A stretch of DNA of 53,049 nucleotides. Source: Bacteroidota bacterium. GTDB lineage: Bacteria > Bacteroidota > Bacteroidia > B-17B0 > Aurantibacillaceae. The stretch is from positions 1-53,049 of the forward strand of contig JACCXH010000035.1 of the NCBI GenBank assembly GCA_013697245.1, given 5' to 3'. Of the stretch, positions 1-7,701 are shown one piece after another (the first letter of the stretch is position 1; every line of letters starts with the position of its first letter). The translations under genes and the position numbers were made by a program. The notes below the pieces were generated by a model, which saw only the letters and a program-made list of their open reading frames with translations, had not been told where the DNA came from and did no database searches.

Positions 1-49
1 GAGACTCTCTTTTATCACGATTTGTTTTGGTAATGACATATTGATTTAT

Positions 50-104
50 TATATAGTCCAAAGTTAATACAAAATAATCCAATATGCAAATATTGGACTA
101 TATA
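50..104. promoter_or_regulatory. Leftward promoter framed by nested inverted repeats
   Basis: On the minus strand a TTTG (plus positions 87-90) is followed after 20 bases by TAACTTTG (59-66), a good fit to the Bacteroidota promoter form TTTG-N~20-TAnnTTTG. It points left, to a gene outside the window. Two inverted repeats overlap it. TATATAGTCCAA (50-61) pairs perfectly with TTGGACTATATA (93-104), and TCCAATAT (78-85) pairs with ATATTGGA (90-97); they share TTGGA, so only one stem can form at a time. The outer repeat brackets the promoter like a two-half-site operator. The function is inferred. Confidence 0.5.
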
Positions 105-199
105 TTATTTCAAATTGGTATAAAAGAGCACTTTTTATTTTTAAACCAAGCTTCATATTCTTAAGCAACTAATGTACAAATAATAAATGAAAATTGTAA

Positions 200-1129
200 T
201 TATTTAGGCTTAAAAATTGGTGTCTGTTTACTTGGATCCGGCTTTTCTGCTTTGTCGTTTTTATTTTTATCGTTTCGCGCATCTATATCTTCAATAGTTA
301 CCCATTTATCTTTACGTAATTCCAATGCGTCGAAACTACCATCCGGACCATAATATTGATACATGCCCTCAAGTAAACTGCCTTCCTGTTTTGGGGCTAA
401 ATGACTATAAGTTATCTGGTTTCTTTTTTCGTTAAATTTTACGCTCATGGTAACTTCGCTGCTATATTCAAACATTAAACGTTTGGGGTTTTTACGTGGA
501 AATTTAAATACATCCTTTCCAAAAACAGGTGTGCCATCCGGTTTAAAATATAATACATCAATAAATTTTCTTTGAATAAGTTTATCATTGCCATCCCAGG
601 CGATCAATGTATAAAATCCATCACATTCCACTAATGATGTATATAACATGCCAAACCATTTATCGGTTGTGCCAATATATGTTTCGGGGTTTTTGATCAG
701 CGCCGACTTATCTGCTAATTTAAAATGTTCAAATGCTTCTACCGTTTCATGTTTAAACAAACCCGTCTTAATTCGTTTGCTATTATTTACCAATAAGTAT
801 CCAAAAAAAGTATGCGTGCCATCATCCTTATTTAAATTCCAGGTAATTAATTTAAATTTTTTGTCTTTTGGACTTAAGATAGAAATGCCTTTTATACTAT
901 CGAAAGGATAAGCTAATATCTTAGGGTCATCAATGATCGCATCCCAAGCGGCAATTAATTTTTTATTGGCTTCAACCCGGTCTGCTTCTTTTCGGCTGCT
1001 GAAGCCTTTTTCAATTTGTATTATTTCCTTTTCTGCCAGCCTTAGTTTATGAAAGGTAGTGTCGCTTTTTTGCGAAAAGGCAAATACGTTAATAAAAAGA
1101 AAAAAACAGGATATGGCCTTTTTAAACAT
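200..1129 (-). CDS. Secreted protein of unknown function
   Basis: This 309-residue protein starts at the ATG at 1129, directly in front of a signal peptide (MFKKAISCFFLFINVFAFSQ); an upstream in-frame ATG would add 12 residues ahead of the signal and is less likely. The mature part is soluble-looking, rich in Lys, Phe and Trp, with a low-complexity charged tail (DARNDKNKNDKAEKPDP) at the C-terminus. No catalytic motif, lipobox or T9SS sorting domain is seen. I do not recognise a named family; proteins of this general look are common as hypothetical periplasmic proteins in Bacteroidota. It is transcribed away from the aminopeptidase gene, and a TATCTTTG promoter element sits about 26 bases upstream of the ATG. 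Confidence 0.8.
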   Translation of the reverse strand: MFKKAISCFFLFINVFAFSQKSDTTFHKLRLAEKEIIQIEKGFSSRKEADRVEANKKLIAAWDAIIDDPKILAYPFDSIKGISILSPKDKKFKLITWNLNKDDGTHTFFGYLLVNNSKRIKTGLFKHETVEAFEHFKLADKSALIKNPETYIGTTDKWFGMLYTSLVECDGFYTLIAWDGNDKLIQRKFIDVLYFKPDGTPVFGKDVFKFPRKNPKRLMFEYSSEVTMSVKFNEKRNQITYSHLAPKQEGSLLEGMYQYYGPDGSFDALELRKDKWVTIEDIDARNDKNKNDKAEKPDPSKQTPIFKPK

Positions 1130-1148
1130 TAATTTTATAACTGAGGAT

Positions 1149-2216
1149 ATGATGCAAAGATACAAATATGAAACAATGATGGTTGTTTTTAAATGGATAA
1201 GATTGATTTTTGGCTATTTATTTTTTTGTATCGTGCTTATTTGCGTTCTAAACTATAAAACAAGCATTTATATTATCGAGCAAGCGAAAGGACAATTGCA
1301 TGTTCTATTAAATACGCAAAGTATTTCTGCCTATAAAAAAAATAACAGCTTAACAAAGCAAGAGAAAAATAATTTATTGTTGATCGAGCAAATAAAAGCC
1401 TATTCAATAGATAGTTTAGGTTATTTGCCAACCAAAAATTTTACTGCTATCTATGATCAAAAGAATGCTCCTGTACTTTGGGTAATTACTGCTTGCGAGC
1501 CATATGCCTTAAATACTTATGAATGGAAATTTCCGGTGGTTGGTAAAGTAAGCTATAAAGGATTCTTCAAAAAAGAACTTGCATTAAAAGAATATAACCA
1601 TTTTATCTCGATGGGCTACGATGTGGATCTTAGAAGCGTTTCGGCCTGGAGCACACTGGGTTGGTTTAACGATCCTTTATTAAGTTCAATGCTGCACCGA
1701 AGTAAAGGCTCGCTTTGCAATTTATTGTTTCATGAGTTGTTTCATGCAACATATTACGCGCCAAACTGCGTTAATTTTAATGAGAATATTGCCAGTTTTA
1801 TTGCACATAAAGCAACCATACAATTTTTGAAGAATGACAGCACCGCATTAAAAAATTATTTAAATAACTATTCTGATAACGCTGTTTACACCAGGTACAT
1901 GATACGCAGGGCAAATTTTTTAAGAACATTTTATCCAACAATTGCAATGCAAAAAAACAAACAAGTATTAAAATTTAAAGCCTTGTACCATATTGCAGAT
2001 AGCATCAATTATTTACCATTCAACGATAAACAAAAGTTCTTATCAAAAAATGAAGATATCTTTAGCTACAAGAACGCTTATTTTGTTGATTTTGAGCAGT
2101 ATGATAGTATGCAAGACAGTTTAGATGTGGTTTTTAACAAAATTTATAAAGGTAGCCTCAAAAAATTGGTACAAGATTTGAAGCAAGATAAAACAATCAT
2201 TAAATTTGGTAATTAA
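1149..2216 (+). CDS. Putative membrane-anchored zinc aminopeptidase (PF10023 family)
   Basis: The central block WKFPVVGKVSYKGFF, then VSAWSTLGWFNDPLLSSML, then HELFHATYY and NENIASFIAH, matches the family annotated as putative aminopeptidase (PF10023). HELFH is the HExxH zinc site and the downstream NE supplies the likely third ligand region. One N-terminal hydrophobic segment (FKWIRLIFGYLFFCIVLICVL) anchors it in the inner membrane, with the catalytic part probably periplasmic. The start is uncertain: ATGs at 1149, 1152, 1176 and 1179 are all in frame, and the two later ones lie directly before the anchor; I give the longest that avoids the divergent gene. With 1149 the protein is about 355 residues. 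The next gene starts 14 bases after the stop, so co-transcription is possible. The substrate is unknown. Confidence 0.8.
   Translation: MMQRYKYETMMVVFKWIRLIFGYLFFCIVLICVLNYKTSIYIIEQAKGQLHVLLNTQSISAYKKNNSLTKQEKNNLLLIEQIKAYSIDSLGYLPTKNFTAIYDQKNAPVLWVITACEPYALNTYEWKFPVVGKVSYKGFFKKELALKEYNHFISMGYDVDLRSVSAWSTLGWFNDPLLSSMLHRSKGSLCNLLFHELFHATYYAPNCVNFNENIASFIAHKATIQFLKNDSTALKNYLNNYSDNAVYTRYMIRRANFLRTFYPTIAMQKNKQVLKFKALYHIADSINYLPFNDKQKFLSKNEDIFSYKNAYFVDFEQYDSMQDSLDVVFNKIYKGSLKKLVQDLKQDKTIIKFGN
1155..1162 (-). promoter_or_regulatory. -7 promoter element (TATCTTTG) of the secreted unknown gene
   Basis: The minus strand reads TATCTTTG, an exact TAnnTTTG match, 25 bases before the ATG at 1129, giving a predicted 5' leader of about 20 nt. 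No clear TTG is found at the usual upstream spacing. The element lies within or just ahead of the 5' end of the divergent aminopeptidase gene, so the two genes share sequence at their starts. Confidence 0.45.
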
Positions 2217-2230
2217 ACAAATCTTAAGGT

Positions 2231-3769
2231 ATGAAAAAATTTACTACTGCGTGTCTTGCATTTTTTATTTTTTCATTTTCAATAAATGCGCAAACCGGCT
2301 ATGATATTAAGCTGAATTTAAAAGGCTGCGCTGATACTTCAATGTATCTTGTGAATTATTCTTGGTCCGGTAACTCTATCATGGATAGTTGTAAAAAAAT
2401 AAAGAACGGCAAAATTCAATTTAAAAGTAAAAAAGACCTTGAAAAAGGAGTTTATGCAATAGTTGGTCAAAACAAATCGTCTTTTTATTTCCAGATCTTT
2501 GTTAACGAAGACAAAAAATTTACAATCAGTTCTGATTTTGCAGACATGGTAAATACCTTAAAAGCAGAGGGTAGTAAAGAGAATGAGACCGCGTTTACAT
2601 ATATGAAATACATGACCAACAAAAGCCGTGAGTTTAATGCTGTTATTACAGAATCTAAAGGAAGAAAAGACAGCCTGGCATTTCTTACCGGAAAACAAAA
2701 AGTATTTAGCGAAGAGACTAAAAAGTACGAAGACGATTTTAATTTAAAGAATAAAGGCAGCTTTTTTTGCGACTTCTTAAATTTAAATAAAGAGAAATAC
2801 CCTACCGATATACCCAAAGCCAAGAATGGTAGGCCGGACAGCGTTTACCAATATTATTATTACAAGGCTCATTATTTTGACGGTATAAATTTAAAGGATG
2901 ATCGCCTTATCCACACACCATTTTTTGCTGATCGTGTTAAAAAATATTTTGAGTCTGTAATTGTTCAACATCCGGATACACTTATTGAGGAAACAGATAA
3001 GTTCTTTGATAAGTGCGCTCCGGGAACAGACATTTATAACTCCATGATAGGTTATTTAACTTACAAGTACGAGAACAATAAAACAATGACCTTTGATAAT
3101 AAAGGTAATACTGTAACTTTTGAAAAAGCCTTTGTGCATATTTGCGACAAATATATTTTAAGCGGAAAAGCCAAAGGAGTTTATACTGAGGAGACAGAAA
3201 AAAAGATAAAAGAAAGAGTAGATATAACACGTAATTTATTAACCGGCGCCAAGGTTCCCGATATCCAAATGTTTGACACCATAGGGGGCAAGGCAGTTAG
3301 AAAAATGGGCTTTGATACTGCTAAAACATCTATCAGTATCAGCGATCTTTACAATAAAAATATAGATAGGATCGCACCGTTGTATAAAAGTCTTTACCAG
3401 GTTAATGCCAAGTATACCATTTTGGTTTTTTGGGCAGAAGATTGCGGCCATTGCCAAACAGAGATACCTAAACTAAATGAAAATTTAAAAGAATTAAAAG
3501 GCAAAGTAGATTTTAAAGTATTTGCTGTGCAAACCAAAGCCGAACTATTTGAAAAATGGTGTAAATTTATAGTTGATAAAAAACTGGATTTTATAAATGT
3601 TTACGAAGCCATTCCGTTTAATAATTTAAGAGATAAGTTTGATATTTTTGCAACGCCGGTAATTTATATCCTTGATAAGGATAAAAAGATAAAAGCAAAA
3701 AAATTGGGTGCCGACCAGGTTGTTGAGATTATTAAAATAATGGAAGAGGTTGAAAAAAAGAAAAGTTAA
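2231..3769 (+). CDS. Secreted TlpA/ResA-like thioredoxin-fold protein, copy 1
   Basis: A signal peptide (ending near INAQ) is followed by an N-terminal domain of the DUF4369 kind (NLKGCADTSMYLVNYSWSG...KNGKIQFKSKKDLEKGVY), a charged helical middle region resembling DUF5106, and a C-terminal thioredoxin fold. The active site is CGHC (residues 405-408, in VFWAEDCGHCQTEIPKL) and the cis-proline loop is ATPVIYILD. The family acts as periplasmic thiol-disulfide oxidoreductases. The CGHC dipeptide, as in protein disulfide isomerases, is unlike the CEPC/CPPC of ResA and cytochrome-maturation proteins, so an isomerase or oxidase role is possible. The next gene is a close tandem paralogue. 512 residues. 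Confidence 0.88.
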   Translation: MKKFTTACLAFFIFSFSINAQTGYDIKLNLKGCADTSMYLVNYSWSGNSIMDSCKKIKNGKIQFKSKKDLEKGVYAIVGQNKSSFYFQIFVNEDKKFTISSDFADMVNTLKAEGSKENETAFTYMKYMTNKSREFNAVITESKGRKDSLAFLTGKQKVFSEETKKYEDDFNLKNKGSFFCDFLNLNKEKYPTDIPKAKNGRPDSVYQYYYYKAHYFDGINLKDDRLIHTPFFADRVKKYFESVIVQHPDTLIEETDKFFDKCAPGTDIYNSMIGYLTYKYENNKTMTFDNKGNTVTFEKAFVHICDKYILSGKAKGVYTEETEKKIKERVDITRNLLTGAKVPDIQMFDTIGGKAVRKMGFDTAKTSISISDLYNKNIDRIAPLYKSLYQVNAKYTILVFWAEDCGHCQTEIPKLNENLKELKGKVDFKVFAVQTKAELFEKWCKFIVDKKLDFINVYEAIPFNNLRDKFDIFATPVIYILDKDKKIKAKKLGADQVVEIIKIMEEVEKKKS

Positions 3770-3805
3770 TACTTAAATAAAACAAAAGAACAAAATAGAT
3801 ACATT

Positions 3806-5323
3806 ATGAAAAAAATTATCCTTTTACTGACAACAGTTTGCATTTTTTCTCTAGCATCAAAAGCACAGGGCTACGATATTAAATTCAATTTTAAAGGCTC
3901 TAAAGATACGATGATGTATTTAGTAAAATATACTTTTGACCAGCAATACATTGCCGATACCTGCAAGAAGATAAAGAACGGACAGGTGCAGTTCAAAGGA
4001 AAAAAAGATCTAGATAAAGGTGTTTATACTTTAGTGAGCCAGGAAAAATCTATTTACTTTGATTTTTTTATAAACGAAAATCAAAAATTTACGGTAACAA
4101 CTGATCATGCGGATATTGTAAACACTTTAAAATCTGTTGGGAATAAAGAGAACGAACAATTCTTCTCCTACATAAAATTCATTACCAATAAAAATGTTGA
4201 GTTCGGAAAAATAAGAGAAGCTACTAAAGGAAAAAATAAAGCCGATAGTACAAAATATGTAAATGATAAATTAAAAGAACTGAATGCCGATGTGAAGAAG
4301 TTTGAGGCCGACTTTATGGAAAGTGTAAAAGGTACTTTTGTTTATGATGTATTAAATCTTAAAACCGAAAAAGAACCAAAAGAAATTCCTAAAGCAAAAA
4401 ATGGTCGCCCCGACAGCTTATACCAATACTACTATTACAAGAGCCATTATTTTGATGGGGTTGACTTTAAAGATGAACGCATTATTCGCACGCCGTTTTT
4501 TGACGACCGTATTAAAAAATATTTTGATAATGTGATCGTACAACATCCTGATACAGTTATTCAGGAAATTGATAGAGTATTAGGGAAATGTACAGAGTGT
4601 AACTTGATCTATAATTTATTATTAGGCCACTTTACTTATAAATATGAGCAAAGCAAGATCATGGGCTTTGATAAGATCTTTGTTCACTTAGCGGATAAAT
4701 ATATTATAAATGGTAACGCTGTTAAATGTGGTGTGTATAGCGCAGAAACGGTAACCAAGATAAAAGACCGCACCGATATCCTGCGCAATTTGTTATTAGA
4801 TTCTAAAGTTGCCGAATTGTATATGATAGATACAATTTATGGAAAACAAGTAATGAAAATGGGTTTTGATACTGCTAAAACAAGTAAAAGTGTTACCGAT
4901 CTTTATTACAAGAATTTAGAGAAGTTAACGCCAATGTTTACCACACTTTACATGGTAAAGGCAAAATATACCGTGTTGGTTTTTTGGGCATCTGATTGCG
5001 GCCATTGCCAAACAGAGATCCCAAAATTAAGCGAAAATTTAAAAGATCTAAAAGACAAGGTTGATTTTAAAGTATTTGCGGTACAAACAAAAGATGACTT
5101 TGAAACATGGCGCAAATTTATAAACGATAAAAAATTGGACTTTATAAATGTGTTTGATCCTGTACATTTAAATAATTTAAAAGAACGTTTTGATATTTAT
5201 TCTACTCCGGTAATTTATATTTTGGATAAGGATAAAAAAATAAAAGCTAAACGTTTAAGTGCCGATCAGGTGCCGGATATGCTTAAGATGTTGGAACAGA
5301 TAGATAAGGCAGGAAAGAAATAG
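3806..5323 (+). CDS. Secreted TlpA/ResA-like thioredoxin-fold protein, copy 2
   Basis: This 505-residue paralogue of the preceding gene has the same layout: signal peptide, DUF4369-like N-terminus (FNFKGSKDTMMYLVKYTFD), helical middle and C-terminal thioredoxin fold with CGHC at residues 398-401 and STPVIYILDKDKK as the cis-proline loop. Long blocks are identical between the two (for example HCQTEIPKL and KVDFKVFAVQTK), while the N-terminal and middle regions have diverged, which indicates an old tandem duplication with a constrained active-site domain. The gap to copy 1 is 36 bases with no terminator, so the two are probably one transcript. Redox partner unknown. Confidence 0.88.
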   Translation: MKKIILLLTTVCIFSLASKAQGYDIKFNFKGSKDTMMYLVKYTFDQQYIADTCKKIKNGQVQFKGKKDLDKGVYTLVSQEKSIYFDFFINENQKFTVTTDHADIVNTLKSVGNKENEQFFSYIKFITNKNVEFGKIREATKGKNKADSTKYVNDKLKELNADVKKFEADFMESVKGTFVYDVLNLKTEKEPKEIPKAKNGRPDSLYQYYYYKSHYFDGVDFKDERIIRTPFFDDRIKKYFDNVIVQHPDTVIQEIDRVLGKCTECNLIYNLLLGHFTYKYEQSKIMGFDKIFVHLADKYIINGNAVKCGVYSAETVTKIKDRTDILRNLLLDSKVAELYMIDTIYGKQVMKMGFDTAKTSKSVTDLYYKNLEKLTPMFTTLYMVKAKYTVLVFWASDCGHCQTEIPKLSENLKDLKDKVDFKVFAVQTKDDFETWRKFINDKKLDFINVFDPVHLNNLKERFDIYSTPVIYILDKDKKIKAKRLSADQVPDMLKMLEQIDKAGKK

Positions 5324-5365
5324 GTCTTTGCTTTAACTCTTAATCTCATTAACTTATCGATAAAC

Positions 5366-5555
5366 TAATAGCGGTTTGCGGCTAGGCGCAAGGCGCTTAC
5401 GAAGCATCACCTGTCTTAACTGCCAAGAGGTATTTTAAAGATACAAAACTTTATTAGTGAGGGCAAAAGAAAATTATTTTGCGCTTCAGCGCAACTTAAA
5501 TTGCCTGGACGATGACCGAGTCCGCCAACTTACTCAATTGCCATATGTTATAAGC
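5366..5555. repeat. Direct repeat copy 1 (attC-like candidate)
   Basis: About 168 bp (5366-5533) align to 6340-6507 in the same orientation, with 78 consecutive identical bases (5428-5505 against 6402-6479). Inside is a perfect hairpin TTGCGC-TTCA-GCGCAA (5479-5494). The right end is GTTATAAGC (5547-5555), the exact reverse complement of GCTTATAAC, which opens copy 2. On the minus strand this copy follows the stop codon of the MORN gene by 34 bases, the order found in integron cassettes (gene, then attC). The left terminus (CTAATAGCGG) is degenerate compared with CTTATAACGG in copy 2. Confidence 0.75.
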
Positions 5556-5589
5556 TGTTTTTCTCATTCTTGTAAGGTATGAAATGTCC

Positions 5590-6330
5590 TTAATTTACAC
5601 TAGCAATCTTTTTTTCACTTGTCATTTTGCCTTTGTCATAATATTGTTCGCAAATGTCGCCAAGAGTAGCACCGTATTTTCTTATCGCTTTTCCAGTTCC
5701 GTCTTTAAGAATTTGTTCACCTGCTTCAGTCCAAAAGTTGTTTACGAAATATTCTCCTTTGATGTATTCACTTTCTTCTGCTATTTGTCCACTTTCATAC
5801 CACTCTTTCACTTTTCCAGATGGTTCGCCATTCAGGTAATAATATTCGTAAACAAGAGTTCCATTTTCTGAATACACTTTCCCAATTCCATTCTTAATGC
5901 CTTCTTTGTATTCTCTTTCAATTTTGAGTTGGCCGTTTTCATAGAATTCTCGTAAAACCCCGTTCTTCAATCTACTTATCCAATATGAAATATGTTGAAT
6001 ATTTCCATTGGCGAAATAGGTTGTAAGTTTTCCTTCTCCGTCAACTATAATTTGTATCCCATCTTCTGTCCAGTAGTTAATAATTTCAACATCGTCGCTG
6101 TCGAGTGAAAACCAATTGCCCTTTGAGGAAATCAGTTCATATTTTATTTGTTCGTTGTCGTAGTATTCAGTCCATACTCCAATTGGATTTCCATTGCCGT
6201 CATACTGTCCTTTGGAAAAGACCTTTCCGTTTTCGTGATAAAAAGTCCAATTGCCAACCTGAATTTCTCCGTTTACGAAGCCTTCGCATTCAAGTTGTCC
6301 GTTTGGGTAATGTGTCTTAGTTGGTGTCAT
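5590..6330 (-). CDS. MORN_2-repeat protein (YwqK-type)
   Basis: This 246-residue protein has no signal peptide and is built from MORN_2-type repeats, visible as YPNGQLECEGFVNGE, YHENGKVFSKGQYDGNGN, YDNEQIKYE, FYENGQLKIEREYKEGIKNG, YSENGTLVYEYYYLNGEPSG and WYESGQIAEESEYIKGE. Proteins of this family are often annotated as YwqK-family antitoxins, though most are functionally untested; the repeats usually form beta-sheet ladders for protein or lipid contacts. The ATG lies only 7 bases from the inverted-repeat end of repeat copy 2 and the stop lies 34 bases from copy 1, so the gene fills the space between two direct repeats. Its wording of codons looks less AT-biased than that of flanking genes. 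It is probably accessory DNA; no toxin gene is adjacent. Confidence 0.85.
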   Translation of the reverse strand: MTPTKTHYPNGQLECEGFVNGEIQVGNWTFYHENGKVFSKGQYDGNGNPIGVWTEYYDNEQIKYELISSKGNWFSLDSDDVEIINYWTEDGIQIIVDGEGKLTTYFANGNIQHISYWISRLKNGVLREFYENGQLKIEREYKEGIKNGIGKVYSENGTLVYEYYYLNGEPSGKVKEWYESGQIAEESEYIKGEYFVNNFWTEAGEQILKDGTGKAIRKYGATLGDICEQYYDKGKMTSEKKIASVN

Positions 6331-6337
6331 TAAAATG

Positions 6338-6527
6338 GCTTATAACGGTTTTCGGCTAGACGCAGGGTGCTTACTAAGCATCACCTGTCTTAACTGACAA
6401 AAGGTATTTTAAAGATACAAAACTTTATTAGTGAGGGCAAAAGAAAATTATTTTGCGCTTCAGCGCAACTTAAATTGCCCGAACCGATGACCGAGTCCGC
6501 CACTTACGTTTGTTTGCTGTTATGCGA
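6338..6527. repeat. Direct repeat copy 2 (attC-like candidate)
   Basis: Second copy of the repeat at 5366-5555. It opens with GCTTATAAC (6338-6346) and ends with GTTATGCGA (6519-6527), so its own ends are only partly complementary. The hairpin TTGCGC-TTCA-GCGCAA is kept at 6453-6468. On the minus strand it lies 21 bases after the stop of the small lipoprotein gene and 7 bases before the MORN start codon. The ends carry GTTAT rather than the canonical GTTRRRY of integron core sites, so identity as attC is a hypothesis from architecture only. Confidence 0.75.
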
Positions 6528-6548
6528 AGTGTGCCACATGCAGTTTTG

Positions 6549-6998
6549 TCAATTGAATTGCAGCTTGTAGGTCTTGCCGTTGATTGTCCGCTGAAGTTTT
6601 AATACGCCTTTATTGGTACATTTAATTATTTCCCACAGGTCGTTTGTTGTAAATGGGTCATATGTCGGCGGGAATGGATTTATTTTAGATCGTGGTGAAA
6701 AGTCAACTCGCTTATCATCATTAGCAAACTCCATGTCACCAAGAAAAGCGCCGCTAAGATTATACTTAGGACTACTTTCCGCTTTGTTAAGATTAAAACT
6801 TTCTGCGGTCAGGTCATAACCCCAAGTAGAATTTAAAAGAGGAATACTATCCACATTGTCAACCGTAAAGCTTGTCAGTCGCCCATTTTTGAAAACCTTT
6901 TCGGGTTTTTTAAACCATAGTCTGTTTTCAGGATATTTTTTACAGCCCATAACAAAGGTTGTCGCGATAAAAAGAATTATTAGTTTATAATTTTTCAT
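6549..6998 (-). CDS. Small lipoprotein of unknown function (cassette gene)
   Basis: A 149-residue protein with a lipoprotein signal (MKNYKLIILFIATTFVMGC; cysteine at 19) followed by KKYPENRLW. The mature domain of about 130 residues, ending in GVLKLQRTINGKTYKLQFN, looks like a small beta-rich periplasmic domain. I recognise no family. It sits alone between repeat copy 2 and the SCO gene, on the same strand as the MORN gene, and the stop is 21 bases from repeat copy 2. A GTTATAC on the minus strand at 7049-7055 could mark the right edge of this unit, but that is a short motif and weak. Confidence 0.75.
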   Translation of the reverse strand: MKNYKLIILFIATTFVMGCKKYPENRLWFKKPEKVFKNGRLTSFTVDNVDSIPLLNSTWGYDLTAESFNLNKAESSPKYNLSGAFLGDMEFANDDKRVDFSPRSKINPFPPTYDPFTTNDLWEIIKCTNKGVLKLQRTINGKTYKLQFN

Positions 6999-7065
6999 TG
7001 GGCAGTTTTTTGTCTAGTGGTCTGTCTGGTGCATTACAAATAACAACAGTATAACCAAAATACAA

Positions 7066-7701
7066 TCAATTAATTTCTGTTTTAAGTAACTTAATATCCT
7101 TAATTAATTTTTGAACCTGTACTTTATCGGTTCCGTCGTACATTCCACGGATCCTTCCTTGTTTATCAATCAACAAAAGTAATTCGCTGTGTAAAAAACC
7201 TTCGGGGCTTCCATCTTCCTGCAAAGCGTTTACCAAATAACTGTTTTTTGCGAGATCATAAATTTGTTGTTTGTTACCGGTTAAAAAATACCATTTATTT
7301 TTTTTGGCACCATATAAATTGCTGTATGCATTTAAAACTTCTACCGTATCATGTAATGGATTAACAGTATGGCAAAGTATTAAAAGAGAATCGTCACCCT
7401 CAAAAGCCTTTTGCACATCTTTTAAGTTAGTGGTCATTTCGGGGCAAATACTTTGGCAAGTAGCAAAAAAGAAATCGGCTACATATATTTTATTTTCAAC
7501 CGTTTTATTATTTATGGTTTGGCCAAACTGATCGGTAAAACTAAATTCACCAATGCTATGGTAAATAGTATCGGTATTACTTTTTTTCTTCTCACCAAAT
7601 ACCGGTAATACTAATTTTTTTTGTTCTGCGCCCGGTTTGCAGCCGCTAAAAAAAACAGCAGCGGAAACCAGTAATAAACTAAGTGTTTGTTTTAATTTCA
7701 T
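7066..7701 (-). CDS. SCO1/SenC family copper chaperone-like lipoprotein
   Basis: This 211-residue lipoprotein (signal ending FFSGC, Cys 21) carries the SCO1/SenC thioredoxin fold. The CxxxC copper site is C82 and C86 (TCQSICPEM), and the third ligand His is H171 (GFLHSELLLLID). SCO proteins deliver copper to, or keep reduced, the CuA site of cytochrome c oxidase subunit II, on the periplasmic side. All three metal ligands are present, so it should be active. The start codon lies inside the end of the upstream SCO-like gene (23-bp overlap), which implies translational coupling. No oxidase subunits are in the window. Confidence 0.9.
   Translation of the reverse strand: MKLKQTLSLLLVSAAVFFSGCKPGAEQKKLVLPVFGEKKKSNTDTIYHSIGEFSFTDQFGQTINNKTVENKIYVADFFFATCQSICPEMTTNLKDVQKAFEGDDSLLILCHTVNPLHDTVEVLNAYSNLYGAKKNKWYFLTGNKQQIYDLAKNSYLVNALQEDGSPEGFLHSELLLLIDKQGRIRGMYDGTDKVQVQKLIKDIKLLKTEIN

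Noticed and set aside
648-911. Open frame inside the secreted-protein gene on the opposite strand
   Set aside because: Shadow of the real minus-strand gene; the opposite frame has a signal peptide and normal composition.
5584-5871. 95-residue plus-strand frame over the MORN gene
   Set aside because: Phe/Ser-rich antisense shadow of the MORN repeats.
6338-6527. Canonical integron attC
   Set aside because: The ends read GTTATAAGC and GTTATGCGA and do not meet GTTRRRY, no L-box pairing is evident and no integrase is in the window; kept only as an attC-like hypothesis.
5366-6527. Insertion sequence or composite transposon around the MORN gene
   Set aside because: The repeats contain no transposase frame and are direct, not inverted; no target-site duplication was identified.
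7049-7055. GTTATAC as right boundary of the lipoprotein cassette
   Set aside because: A seven-base word is expected by chance in such AT-rich DNA; mentioned but not counted as evidence.
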